Assembly (NCBI GenBank): GCA_022829145.1
Contig: CM040750.1
Location: forward strand, 38,597,886-38,661,885
Source: Albula goreensis
Taxonomy: Eukaryota; Chordata; Actinopteri; Albuliformes; Albulidae
Length of the DNA: 64,000 bases
Reading direction: 5' to 3'
This document shows, in pieces, positions 11,521 to 23,190 of the stretch (its first letter is position 1; every line of letters begins with the position of its first letter). A program made the position numbers and the translations under genes. The notes beneath the pieces were generated by a model. The model made no database searches and was not told where the DNA came from. It saw only the letters and a list, made by a program, of their open reading frames with translations.

Positions 11521-13219
11521 GTCTTCACTGCTTCCACACTGACCCAGCCAAACAGCCAGGAGCTGGTCAGTCCAGTCTCTCTGCTGAAATCTACAGCAGG
11601 AGTCACGGGCGAAACACACATACAGTGATGTACAGCACACTCTTGGCTGTAGTTTAACAGCACATCTTTGGCTCCTTGTTTAACGGGACAGAAGTTCAAG
11701 TATCTGACCAGTTGAAAGGGTCCAGTGGAAGTCCTCTAGCCAAAGTAAAACAAACTGAGTGCAAAGAAGTGAAAAAGGTGAGCTAAAAAGGTGAGCTAGA
11801 TTATTTTGATCAGTGTTGAAATAAGGGTGGAAATGACACTATGTTATGTCTGTATTTCATGATTCTTTTGTCACAGAGTAATTTTTGAATTGGAGGAATG
11901 ATTTCTCTCATAATACTGATCATTTCTATAAGGTTTCACCTCACTGTTTCTCGCTGCAGAGGTGTATCCCTTTTATATTTATTTGATGCAGACGGGCAAA
12001 ATAACCCATTTATATCATCAGACTTTCTCATGTTGAGTTTTCATCTATTTTTACCCAAATAAAAACACTCACACAAAGTGCAATGCACAATGGCAAGAGG
12101 TCTGCACTGCCAAGGCAAAAATTAGCCCAGCCTTGCCAGGGAAGGACACTGGTGAAGCCAGTTAAGTTTTTTAGTATCATCACGCTTCAGCGGCCCTTCC
12201 AGTCAAACCGGATGAGTCGTGTGTCATGGTTGCCTCCTGAGTTTGTGGGATGAGGCTGCTGCATGAGGCTACACAGTTTAGCTGTGACATCACAGGGGTG
12301 TGGGGAAGATAAATTGTGACATCACAACAAGTGCATAGGGAAGACCAAGAAAGTGTGACATCAGTGAGGGCAGAGGGTTTGATGTAGTTTGATGCATTGT
12401 GACATCACTGAGAAGCAGTGGAGTTATTGTATTGTGACATTACTGCTTGGTAGCTGGGTAGAACTGAGGAAAGCTGAGGGTCAGAACAGGAATATTCCAA
12501 CCACAAACCAAGAGAAACTGCAGTGACAGCATTCTGTGTGAACACAACCAGCTCAGCAGAGCACTACAACATGATCCTCATCCTCACTAGAGATCGGAAA
12601 CAGGCCTCAGTGACACAAATTCACTCTGACATTTCAAGAATATTGTTTGTCTTTTTTGTCCAACATATTCCATACTGAGAAAATCTGGCTGCTCAGCTTT
12701 CTCACATATGAGTGGAACCAAAGGGGAGAGAACATTCCAAAAACCAGATATAACTGTAAAAGTATGTACAAACCACTCTGCATTTCTGTCTCTTTATAGT
12801 CATATCAAAGCAGACGTTACAACAAGCTATCATTTAAGACATTAACAAACCCACCATTTAATCAGACCTTACTGTATCAGCCCATTTGCCAGAAACAACT
12901 GAACAAAGATCACAAAAACATATTTTTTTCCTGGAAACCTACCAAGAAAGAACATAAATATGTGTGTGCTTTTGAAAGGCAGTGAGTCATTAAGAATACA
13001 TTTCATTTTAAATGTCTGTGTGAAACAGATTTGTCCTTGGTTACAGTCATCATCTTGTGTGTTTGGTATTCTGTTTGACTTGCTAATTTGAGGGCTACTC
13101 AAAGGGCATAAGCCCCAGCACAAGTAGCAGCATGCTTTTAATGTTTGAGTTTTGTGAAATATACATCACTGCAATTTACTCTCAGACTGAAAGGAACCTG
13201 CCAACAAACCTACTGGCAT
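11521..13219. other. Unique sequence, no gene seen
   Basis: This is one of the longest array-free stretches left of tent5b. It includes a cluster of TGACATCAC-like motifs at 12280-12450 in loosely repeated sequence. No open frame resembles a known protein. Confidence 0.5.
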
Positions 13220-13970
13220 TGTATAGCATGTTAACACAGCTATTAGCAGTATGCTAACCAGGGCACACAGCCACACATATTACTGAGAGCACTATGCTAA
13301 CCAGGGCACACAACCATACAGACAGCTAAGAGCACTATGCTAACCAAGGCACGCAGCCACACATATTACTAAGAGCACTATGCTAACCAAGGCACACAAC
13401 CACACATATTACTAAGAGCACTATGCTAACCAGGGCACACAACCATACAGACAGCTAAGAGCACTATGCTAACCAAGGCACACAGCCACACATACAGCTA
13501 AGAGCACTATGCTAACCAAGGCACGCAGCCACACATATTGCTAAGAGCACTATGGTAACCAGGGCACACAACCACACATATTACTAAGAGCACTATGCTA
13601 ACCAGGGCACACAACCATACAGACAGCTAAGAGCACTATGCTAACCAAGGCACACAGCCACACATACAGCTAAGAGCACTATGCTAACCAAGGCACGCAG
13701 CCACACATATTGCTAAGAGCACTATGCTAACCAGGGCACACAACCACACATACAGCTAAGAGCACTATGCTAACCAAGGCACACAGCCACACATACAGCT
13801 AAGAGCACTATGCTAACCAAGGCACACAGCCACACATATTGCTAAGAGCACTATGCTAACCAGGGCACACAACCACACATACAGCTAAGAGCACTATGCT
13901 AACCAAGGCACTCAACCACACATACAGCTAAGAGCACTATGCTAACCAGGGTACACAGCCACACATTCGG
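13220..13970. repeat. Minisatellite, 43-bp unit, about 17 copies, with subtypes
   Basis: The unit is taagagcactatgctaacca followed by RggcacacaRccacacata and a variable end (ttac, ttgc, cagc or cagacagc). The end types recur in a partly regular order, which points to duplication of multi-unit blocks. Confidence 0.95.
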
Positions 13971-14339
13971 CGAAGATACACATACAGCACTATGTGTACT
14001 CACACAAACCAAACAGAGTAATATTTAAGCTGCCCTGCAAAGCTGAGCATTTGGATTACAGGGACAGAGTGGAGGGCTCAAAGGGTAGGGGTCAGGGGTC
14101 AGAGGTCAGGTTTACCTGCAGCTTTGACTCAGCATGTTTACACAGGTGGTCTGGCAGACTGCAGAACACTTCACAGACCGCTCACCTCCCAGGCAGCTAT
14201 CCAAGAGCCAAGAGCGGAAACACACACAGTTTTACCTGCCAAATCATTCCCAAACCCCCTTCCATCAAACGTGTCCTTTCAGATACTGTACCCACTCACC
14301 GCTCGGCCTGGCCTGCAGCAGGAGTGTTGCTGGACCCTG

Positions 14340-14945
14340 CACCCTGTGGCAGCACAGTCTGAAAGAACCCTGCACCCTGTGACAGCACAGTCTGACCGAA
14401 CCCTGCACCCTGTGGCAGCACAGTCTGACAGAACCCTGTACCCTGCGGAAGCACAGTCTGACAGAACCCTGTACCCTGCGGAAGCACAGTCTGACAGAAC
14501 CCTGCACCCTGTGGCAGCACAGTCTGACAGAACCCTGCACCCTGTGGCAGCACAGTCTGATAGAACCCTGCACCCTGCGGCAGCACAGTCTGACAGAACC
14601 CTGCACCCTGTGGCAGCAAAGTCTGACAGAACCCTTTACCCTGTGGCAGCACAGTCTGACAGAACCCTGCACCCTGTGGCAGCACAGTCTGATAGAACCC
14701 TGCACCCTGCGGCAGCACAGTCTGACAGAACCCTGCACCCTGTGGCAGCACAGTCTGACAGAACCCTTTACCCTGTGGCAGCACAGTCTGACAGAACTCT
14801 GCACCCTGTGGCAGCACAGTCTGACAGAACTCCCTGGCAGCACAGCTGACAGAACCCTGCACCCTGTGGCAGCACAGTCTGATAGAACCCTGCACCCTGT
14901 GGCAGCACAGTCTGATAGAACCCTGCACCCTGTGGCAGCACAGTC
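14340..14945. repeat. Minisatellite, 33-bp unit, about 18 copies
   Basis: The unit is ctgcaccctgtggcagcaca followed by gtctgacagaacc. The length is a multiple of three, so frames of more than 200 codons exist on both strands; they have no protein similarity. Confidence 0.96.
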
Positions 14946-15265
14946 TACTGAAATACCCTCAGACATAAACTACATGTATGGTCGTTCTCTATACACCCAC
15001 CATATGGAGGATGTTTCAGAACAGTCTTTATCTGTAGTATATGTCATTTCACATCCTGTATCATAGTAACAGCACTGCTGAGCGGAAAGGCATGTGCGCA
15101 GATCAGGGCTGGCATACAGTCCCAGATGCCACACGTGACAAATGGGAACCTGCTCAATAACCTGGACATTGAATGATTAACTCACAAAAAAATCAATACA
15201 AATACGTATTAACAATAGTAGTACTACAACAAAACTATGGTTCAGTGACAGGCAAAAGCCCTGAG

Positions 15266-16345
15266 AGTGTGTGTCTCTGTGGATCAGGGCAGTGTGTGTG
15301 TCTCTGTGGATCAGGGCAGTGTGTGTCTCTGTGGATCAGGGCAGTGTGTGTGTCTCTGTGGATCAGGGCAGTGTGTGTGTCTCTGTGGATCAGGGCAGTG
15401 TGTGTGTCTCTGTGGATCAGGGCAGTGTGTGTGTCTGTGGATCAGGGCAGTGTGTGTCTCTGTGGATCAGGGCAGTGTGTGTGTCTCTGTGGATCAGGGC
15501 AGTGTGTGTGTGTCTCTGTGGGTCAGGGCAGTGTGTGTGTGTGTCTCTGTGGGTCAGGGCAGTGTGTGTGTCTCTGTGGATCAGGGCAGTGTGTGTCTCT
15601 GTGGGTCAGGGCAGTGTGTGTGTCTCTGTGGATCAGGGCAGTGTGTGTCTCTGTGGATCAGGGCAGTGTGTGTGTGTCTCTGTGGGTCAGGGCAGTGTGT
15701 GTGTCTCTGTGGATCAGGGCAGTGTGTGTGTGTCTCTGTGGATCAGGGCAGTGTGTGTCTCTGTGGGTCAGGGTAGTGTGTGTGTCTCTGTGGATCAGGG
15801 CAGTGTGTGTCTCTGTGGGTCAGGGCAGTGTGTGTGTGTCTCTGTGGATCAGGGCAGTGTGTGTGTCTCTGTGGATCAGGGCAGTGTGTGTGTCTCTGTG
15901 GATCAGGGCAGTGTGTGTGTCTCTGTGAGTCAGGGCAGTGTGTGTCTCTGTGGATCAGGGCAGTGTGTGTCTCTGTGGATCAGGGCAGTGTGTGTGTCTC
16001 TGTGGATCAGGGCAGTGTGTGTGTCTCTGTGGATCAGGGCAGTGTGTGTGTCTCTGTAGATCAGGGCAGTGTGTGTGTCTGTGGATCAGGGCAGTGTGTG
16101 TCTCTGTGGATCAGGGCAGTGTGTGTCTCTGTGGATCAGGGCAGTGTGTGTGTCTGTGGATCAGGGCAGTGTGTGTGAGTCTCTGTGGATCAGGGCAGTG
16201 TGTGTGTGTCTCTGTGGATCAGGGCAGTGTGTGTGTGTCTCTGTGGATCAGGGCAGTGTGTGTGTCTCTGTGGGTCAGGGCAGTGTGTGTCTCTGTGGAT
16301 CAGGGCAGTGTGTGTCTCTGTGGGTCAGGGCAGTGTGTGTGTGTG
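15266..16345. repeat. Minisatellite, 23-29-bp unit, about 42 copies
   Basis: The unit is ctctgtggatcagggcagtg followed by tgtgt of variable length. Length changes come from the GT run in each unit, and the array passes directly into (GT)n sequence on the right. Confidence 0.96.
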
Positions 16346-16416
16346 TCAGTGAGTGTGAGTATGTGTGTCAGTGAGTGTGGGAATATGTGTGTGAATGTGT
16401 GTCAGTGAGTGTGGGA

Positions 16417-16484
<68 letters not shown>
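16346..16484. repeat. GT-rich transition and (GT)n microsatellite
   Basis: GTCAGTGAGTGTG-type sequence leads into about 30 GT dinucleotides. Confidence 0.95.
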
Positions 16485-16487
<3 letters not shown>

Positions 16488-16619
16488 CGTATGGGGGAGA
16501 GTGAGTTATGGTACAGTAAGAGCTATTGAGAGCTTCTGTGCAGTCGGACTTGGCTGAATTCTGCACAGAAGGGAATTCTGCACTCTGTGTGTATGGTATG
16601 GCTGTATTCTGTATGCACA

Positions 16620-16757
16620 CACAGTCACACACACACACACACTGACCCACATGCACACAAACACAACACATTTAAACACATGCACTCTCACTCACACGTG
16701 CACACACACACACACACAGACACACTTAAACACATGGACACATACTCACTCACATGT

Positions 16758-16837
<80 letters not shown>

Positions 16838-16838
16838 G
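16620..16838. repeat. CA-rich repeat ending in a long (CA)n
   Basis: Two copies of a segment with tttaaacacatgcactctca-like or cttaaacacatggacac sequence are followed by about 40 CA dinucleotides. Confidence 0.93.
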
Positions 16839-17265
16839 CAACAGGAGTAAAACACAGGGGGACCAAACCTGATTGAAAACAGACCACCAGATCAATAAGC
16901 AAATTATACATTCTTCATTCACCCACCCACCCCGCCCTCACCTGCACAGCTAAAAACAGACAAAGGCCAGGTACAAAAACACCTGATCTCAGGTTTCCTG
17001 GAGCGCCTGTCCTCCATGCCTGTTCCTCTTTTCTCAGGACTCTTTTTCTGCACCTTTTAAAGTGCTTTTCTTCAACCGGGGGCCCCCACACAAAGCAGCC
17101 TGCCCCAGGGTAGGGTTACAAAACACGGAGTAGGGTGTCGTGGCCCCGCCCAGCTCCCAGGGTGCAGAGGCAGGGCTGGATCCGGGACGGGGCCTAACAC
17201 AGTTTCACCGTGTCACCAGATATCTCCACCAGGATCAGGATGTGTGTCACCCACCACCAGTTTGT
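16839..17265. other. Unique sequence, no gene seen
   Basis: Mixed sequence with a G/C-rich middle. No gene or element was recognised. Confidence 0.45.
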
Positions 17266-17430
17266 AAACATTACATTACACTATATTGAATTACATCCCA
17301 CTACACTACACTACACTACACTACACTACACTACACTACACTACATTACATTACATTACATTACATTACACTACACTACACTACACTACACTACACTATG
17401 CTACGCTATGCTACACTACATTACATTACA
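17266..17430. repeat. Pentanucleotide array, ACTAC/ATTAC
   Basis: Runs of acact-acact and attac-attac type pentamers occur. They directly border the retroposon tail to the right, the usual place for such repeats at the end of fish LINE/SINE copies. Confidence 0.93.
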
Positions 17431-17605
17431 GTACATTATAGCCTTTTAGCACTCTTAGACATTCATCCAGAGCAACCATAATTTTTACAGACTTTTGAGA
17501 TTCAAGTAAACTGTGTTTTCTCAAGGGTACAAAAGCAGTGTGTCACGGGGGAGTCAAACTTGCAACCTCTGAGTTATCAGTGTTGTGAGTCAAAAGGACT
17601 TGTAT
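17431..17605 (+). mobile_element. Fossil tail of a LINE/SINE (L2-like 3' end)
   Basis: The order of motifs is catccagagcaaccataatt, gattcaagtaaactgtgttt, tctcaagggtacaaaagcag, then gagtcaaacttgcaacctct and gagttatcagt. This is the familiar fish L2/SINE tail layout (lower-case consensus like tatccagagcgacttac...ctcaagggtac...aacctgcaacc). It is old and diverged. Family is inferred from memory of such tails, not from a database search. Confidence 0.6.
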
Positions 17606-17639
17606 TACAGAAATTTAACAGATGCTAATTTAGCAGAGC

Positions 17640-18572
17640 CTGCTGGTTACCCTGTCCCAGGGTTAAACTGGAGCCTGCTGGTTACCCTGTCCTAGGGTTG
17701 CGCTGGCGCCTGCTGGTTACCCTGTCCCAGGGTTGGGCTGGAGCCAGCTGGTTACCTTGTCCCAGGGTTGGGCTGGAGCCAGCTGGTTACCTTGTCCCAG
17801 GGTTGGGCTGGAGCCAGCTGGTTACCCTGTCCCAGGGTTGGGCTGGAGCCTGCTGGTTACCTTGTCCCAGGGTTGGGCTGGAGCCAGCTGGTTACCTTGT
17901 CCCAGGGTTGGGCTGGAGCCAGCTGGTTACCCTGTCCCAGGGTTGGGCTGGAGCCAGCTGGTTACCTTGTCCCAGGGTTGGGCTGGAGCCAGCTGGTTAC
18001 CCTGTCCCAGGGTTGGGCTGGAGCCTGCTGGTTACCCTGTCCCAGGGTTGGGCTGGAGCCAGCTGGTTACCCTGTCCCAGGGTTGGGCTGGAGCCAGCTG
18101 GTTACCCTGTCCCAGGGTTGGGCTGGAGCCAGCTGGTTACCCTGTCCCAGGGTTGGGCTGGAGCCAGCTGGTTACCCTGTCCCAGGGTTGGGCTGGAGCC
18201 AGCTGGTTACCCTGTCCCAGGGCTGGGCTGGAGCCAGCTGGTTACCCTGTCCCAGGGTTGGGCTGGAGCCAGCTGGTTACCCTGTCCCAGGGTTGGGCTG
18301 GAGCCAGCTGGTTACCCTGTCCCAGGGTTGGGCTGGAGCCTGCTGGTTACCCTGTCCCAGGGTTGGGCTGGAGCCAGCTGGTTACCCTGTCCCAGGGTTG
18401 GGCTGGAGCCAGCTGGTTACCCTGTCCCAGGGTTGGGCTGGAGCCAGCTGGTTACCTTGTCCCAGGGTTGGGCTGGAGCCAGCTGGTTACCCTGTCCCAG
18501 GGTTGGGCTGGAGCCAGCTGGTTACCCTGTCCCAGGGTTGGGCTGGAGCCTGCTGGTTACCCTGTCCCAGGC
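17640..18572. repeat. Minisatellite, 35-bp unit, about 26 copies
   Basis: The unit is ggttgggctggagccagctg followed by gttaccctgtcccag. Variants are gcctgctg for gccagctg and ccttgt for ccctgt. All plus frames are open through it. Confidence 0.97.
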
Positions 18573-19239
18573 ATTAAATGCTGAAGTAAGAAACAAAACC
18601 AGCAATGCCCCAGCAGCCCGAGGCAAGCAGCGCAAGCAGTCAGCTGGCTCAAATCTGTGTGTGGATTTTCCGAGGGTCGTTATGTTTACCACAGGCACAC
18701 ACCTGTGAGACTGATGACAAAACCAGGAATAAGGGCAATTTTTCTTCCAAAAAAAGGCAAAAGGGGACAGCCCTGTTTCACTCCCACGCCTGCCATGAGT
18801 AACACTGAGGCTGTGCCAGCCCTCAAGCTGAAACTGATCTCAGCAGCTGATCTTTACCAGATATGGCTAAAACACTGATAAATACAGGGCCAATCAGGGG
18901 AAACCTTGTGCCAGTAACCACGGGCAGCGATGACAGCATGATTTATGGTCCCACATAAGGTATTGGTTCCGCATAAAACTCAGTAAGATATGGACCTGTA
19001 GCTGATTTAAAATTTGCATTTGTCAGGAGAGGGATCGATGGTTGGATGGGCGCTTTGGTTTGGTGTAATTGATCCAGCATGTGTGGTGCTGTGCGGCTCG
19101 CGGTATGGGGGGAGACAGGAAGCTGCAACAGCACAGATCTTACTGCAGATTAATGTCAATGTCAGGATCGCAGAGGTGATTGGATTGGGGGGGCTACCTC
19201 CGACTGGAGAGGAAGGATGCAAATAAGCACACGATGAAC
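18573..19239. other. Unique sequence, no gene seen
   Basis: Mixed unique DNA. Small open frames have no recognisable content. Confidence 0.45.
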
Positions 19240-19705
19240 ACACTGAACATCATAAGAACAGCAAACACTGAGCACTGTAAGAACAGCAAACACTGAGCAC
19301 TGTAAGAACAGCAAACACTGAACCCTGTAAGAACAGCAAACACTGAGCACTGTAAGAACAGCAAACACTGAACCCTGTAAGAACAGCAAACACTGAGCAC
19401 TGTAAGAACAGCAAACACTGAACCCTGTAAGAACAGCAAACACTGAATACTGTAAGAACAACAAACACTGAACACTGTAAGAACAGCAAACACTGAGCAC
19501 TGTAAGAACAGCAAACACTGAACACTTTAAGAACAGCAAACACTGAGCACTGTAAGAACAGCAAACACTGAACACTATAAGAACAGCAAACACTGAAAAC
19601 TGTAAGAACAGCATACACTAAACACTTTAAGAACAGCAAATACTATGAACTTTAAGAACAGTCTGCACTGAATGTCTTAAGAACAGCAGACACTGAACAC
19701 ATTGA
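19240..19705. repeat. Minisatellite, 25-bp unit, about 18 copies
   Basis: The unit is aacactgagcactgtaagaa followed by cagca. Copies at the right edge (19610 onward) are clearly more diverged than the middle ones. Confidence 0.96.
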
Positions 19706-20152
19706 GATCCGCACACTGAACACTGTGTGTGACAGTGGAGAGAGAGTCTGGGAGTTTTCTAGCATGTGTGGGTAAGCAAAGTGAAACTGCAGGAAAAGGG
19801 GGGGTGTTATATAGGGCTTTGCCTAAACACACGGCGTAATCAGGATTTCTGAGGTGTGACTCAGCCTACACAAGCATCGCACCAGCTGGTGCAGCAAGAA
19901 TAATGAATCAGCTGAACAGGCGCTTGCTGTCCATCACTTTCTCCAAAAATATAGAAAGTTGTAAACGATGGCGATCACCAACCAAAAACACTAACTACCA
20001 GTACAGTCTTTCCACACCAGCCCATAAATATAAAAACATGTATTTGTATTATGACACTTTGAACAACATATATAAGCAATAACATGTTCCCATAGGCAGG
20101 AAGTGGAGCACTGCCAAAGAATGCTAATGTCAAAACCGCACAGCTGGTTCCT
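19706..20152. other. Unique sequence, no gene seen
   Basis: Unique, moderately A/T-rich DNA before the duplicated TATA segment. Confidence 0.45.
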
Positions 20153-20211
20153 ATGCGGCGTATATAAAGGCACCGGTTTAATGCGCCGTATATAAAGGCA
20201 CTGGTTTAATG
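20153..20211 (+). repeat. 28-bp direct duplication carrying TATATAAAGG twice
   Basis: Two copies (20153-20180 and 20181-20211) of atgcgScgtatataaaggca followed by cYggttta. Each contains a strong TATA-box-like sequence. Confidence 0.85.
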
Positions 20212-21059
20212 GAATTTCATAAAGTGTGTCTGACCACAGAATGCGCGTGGGCGGATTATGTGCTGTGTTCGTGACACAGACTAATGAACATTATGCATTT
20301 CTGGGGTTTTTCAACAGGTCCTTTACCTATGCACACCTCAGAGGGGACGACCAGGCCCTGAAGCACCTGGCAACCACAATGCATAGTGGGTGTTGGATGC
20401 CAACAGACAAAAACAAGGGAAACCAGAGTGTGCATGTGTGCTTTGGGACTCATATTGTGATGGAGACACTTCATAGGGATTTAAGTGATTTTTGGATTTG
20501 AAAGTTTACTTCATAACTTTCTAATCCGTTCACTTTCACGGAGCTCCCTGTGTGCTTCAGCACATAAAGTCATTAGCAGAGTCTGAGGTTTTTTTTGTTT
20601 TTTTTATTTGTTATAAAAACAAAAAAACCATCTACTTATTGCCTGTCCATTGGCCTTGGGAAATCACCTCATGATGTGATTCCAATGACCTTCTCGCTTC
20701 AGCTAAAGGAAACACGCATTTAGCTGGTGTGACATCATTCAGTTTTCCAGCTGAAATGGAACATATTCGACTCCAATAATTGAATCAGCTGATCTCGGTC
20801 TTCACTTGATTGGTTGTTGTTATCAGCAGGGATGTTCCTGAGGTTAGGATGAGACCCTGCACCCACCCCAGCCCTCTGTGGGTAAAGCAGCCCTGCGCTC
20901 CTGAGCTCCTGAGCTCCTGAGCTCCTGAGCTCCAGCCCTCCAGGGGCCGCTGCTCATGGAGCATGTTTCTGAGCCCTGCTGCACCTGAGTGATGGCGTGA
21001 ATAAGCAGGTCTGCACAACTTCCACAGTTACACTGTCCGCAGCGACCCGCTGAATTCAC
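20212..21059. other. Mostly unique sequence, no gene supported
   Basis: It holds a 91-codon open frame (20226-20501) of unknown nature, a T-rich/A-rich inverted repeat at 20588-20629 and five copies of gctcctga at about 20898-20935. Confidence 0.45.
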
Positions 21060-21260
21060 CAAACTGCGCTCTGAACACACTCAGCCAGATTTGCCTTCTG
21101 CACACGCTCAGTCAAACTTAACCTCTGCTCATGCTCAGTCATACTTACCTTCTGAGCATGCTCAGTCATACTTACCTTCTGAGCATGCTCAGACTTCCCT
21201 CTGCACATGCTCAGTCATACTTACTTTCTGAACATGCTCAGTCAGATTTACCTTATGGTC
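21060..21260. repeat. Tandem repeat around gcatgctcagtcatactta
   Basis: About seven degenerate 27-30-base copies contain ctgagcatgctcagtcatac. Two further isolated copies occur near 21515-21560, so the array was once longer or has been broken up. Confidence 0.8.
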
Positions 21261-22354
21261 AATGTTTCTTATGGTTTGGTTGTGATATTCTCTGTGTTTC
21301 TTTTGCATTTGCTGTGATATGTTCAGTGTTTCTTATGCATTTGGTCGCATTGGGTCCCATTGGGTCCCATTGGGTCCCAGTACTAAAAACTGTGCTGCCA
21401 CTCATCTCCTCCCTGCCTCCAGTATTAGGACTTTGTAGAGAAGGGAAAAGGTGGTCGTGGAGAAAAGAGGGATATATTACTTGAGTATGCAGATACATTT
21501 ATTCTAATCTTTGATCTCCCTTCTGGGCATGCTCAGCAAGACTTCCCTCTGCACATGCTCTGTTTTTCCCCTCCACAGTGCAAGTGTATAAACCAGCATG
21601 ATCAAGATATTCCACATTTTTTCTGAATTTGGATGTAAATATTTTTCTCCAGTTGATTGGAGTGGGACCCTTTGCATTCTGTCTGTATACGGCTGCTCAC
21701 CTCCGTCTGGATGATTCCCTCAAAGCCATGGAGTCATGGGTCAGCTTTATTAAGAGAACATCAGACTGGTATTCCCATAAATGTTTATATCACGAAAACC
21801 CCCAAAAAATGGAATAATAGAGGCTGCTTGTCCGTAAGCAGAATTTTTTCCTTGGAGCATAAGGTAACTAGAGAACAAACACTAAGTTTTGGTTGTGTGC
21901 AAAGCAGCCATTAACCAGGCTGCCAAGCTGATTTCAAAACTCAGAGCCAAAGGAACGCTTCCCATCTGCCAGCAATGCCCTCACCAAACCCTGCAGCACG
22001 GCTCCTTCTGGAAAGAGCCGGAGAAGCCAAATCACCAGCTGCTTTCTCAATCCCCTGAGCTAGCTCAGAGGTGGTGCCCAATCCTGATCTGCCAGGCTGG
22101 CTGAGAGCCCGACTCCCCCTCCGCCTGAGGGGACAAGCACAGAACCACAGAACCACAGCATGGTGGGTCAGCCCGCTCTCATGCAGTAAACATCTTCATC
22201 ACTTGCAGGTGAGTTTTTAGTGTAACTACTGATGTAATGAAATTGGCTTAATTATAGGTGCAGTAATAATGGGTTTTTATAAAGCAGACATTCATTTTTC
22301 AAGCATACGTTTTGCTATGAGACATATGGAGGAGTCAAGATCCTGAAGCCACAT
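21261..22354. other. Unique sequence, no gene seen
   Basis: It contains three tandem copies of cattgggtcc at about 21348-21377. Short open frames at 21629-22104 have no recognisable domain. Confidence 0.45.
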
Positions 22355-22555
22355 AATGTCACACCATTGGACACCATTCTGATTGTGTAAAGTCACCCTA
22401 CTTGACACCATTCTGATTGTGTAAAGTCACCCTACTTGACACCACTCTGATTGTGTAAAGTCACCCTACTTGACACCATTCTGATTGTGTAAAGTCACCC
22501 AGTTGAACACCATTCTGATTGTGTAAAGTCACCCAGTTGAACACCATTCTGACTG
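22355..22555. repeat. Minisatellite, 34-bp unit, about 6 copies
   Basis: The unit is caccattctgattgtgtaaa followed by gtcaccctacttga; the last copies read gtcacccagttgaa. Confidence 0.94.
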
Positions 22556-22889
22556 TTTTAATCCTCTAAAGACAGAAGGAAAAACATCCAGATGTTGCTA
22601 TGGCTGCTGATTTGTGTACGGTTAGGGTTAGGTTTAGTTTGTGTATCAGCTGTGATAGCAGTTGTTGCTCTTCAAACACAAAGCAAACCGTTCAATGTGC
22701 CAAATCGTTCCTTTGCTTTCCTTCATCTCTCTCAAATTCAGAGGTTTCCACTGCATTGACACAGCTCACGTGTGACAATTTCACAATATTCCCCAAGGCC
22801 CCCATTCCAAGTATGGCAAAAATGTCCAAAAATGAACCCAAAAACAATAAAGCTTACAAACAAAATTAAAACAGTAAAATGTTGGCATA

Positions 22890-22973
22890 AAACTGTTTTA
22901 ATATTTGTTTTAGTATTAGTTTTAAATAGTTTAAATACTAAAACTAATACTAAAACTAATATTAAAACAGTTT
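22890..22973. repeat. Near-perfect inverted repeat (35-bp arms, 14-bp loop)
   Basis: The left arm (22890-22924) and right arm (22939-22973) are reverse complements at 34 of 35 positions; the spacer is aatagtttaaatac. The DNA is very A/T-rich. It could be a small foldback element or encode a hairpin RNA; nothing more can be said from sequence. Confidence 0.9.
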
Positions 22974-23106
22974 AACATAATTGTATGTTAGTATTGTAAT
23001 ATTTCAAATCTGATATAAATGCATTTCCTGCCCAGGGTCTGACAAATCAAACCCCTTTTTTTCCTCAATTTTTTCTTTCCCGATTCCCCATGTGACACCA
23101 TGTAGC

Positions 23107-23190
23107 CATGCACCATCACTCCATGCAGAAGAGCCATGCACCATCACTCCATGCAGAAGAGCCATGCACCATCACTCCATGCAGAAAATA
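23107..23190. repeat. 28-bp tandem repeat, 3 copies
   Basis: The unit is catgcaccatcactccatgc followed by agaagagc. The copies are almost identical. Confidence 0.93.

Noticed and set aside
17698-18708. 336-codon plus frame
   Set aside because: It runs over the 35-bp array, with two more frames equally open.
22618-22640. Telomere-like ggttagggttagg
   Set aside because: Only about two TTAGGG-like units, too short to claim an interstitial telomere.
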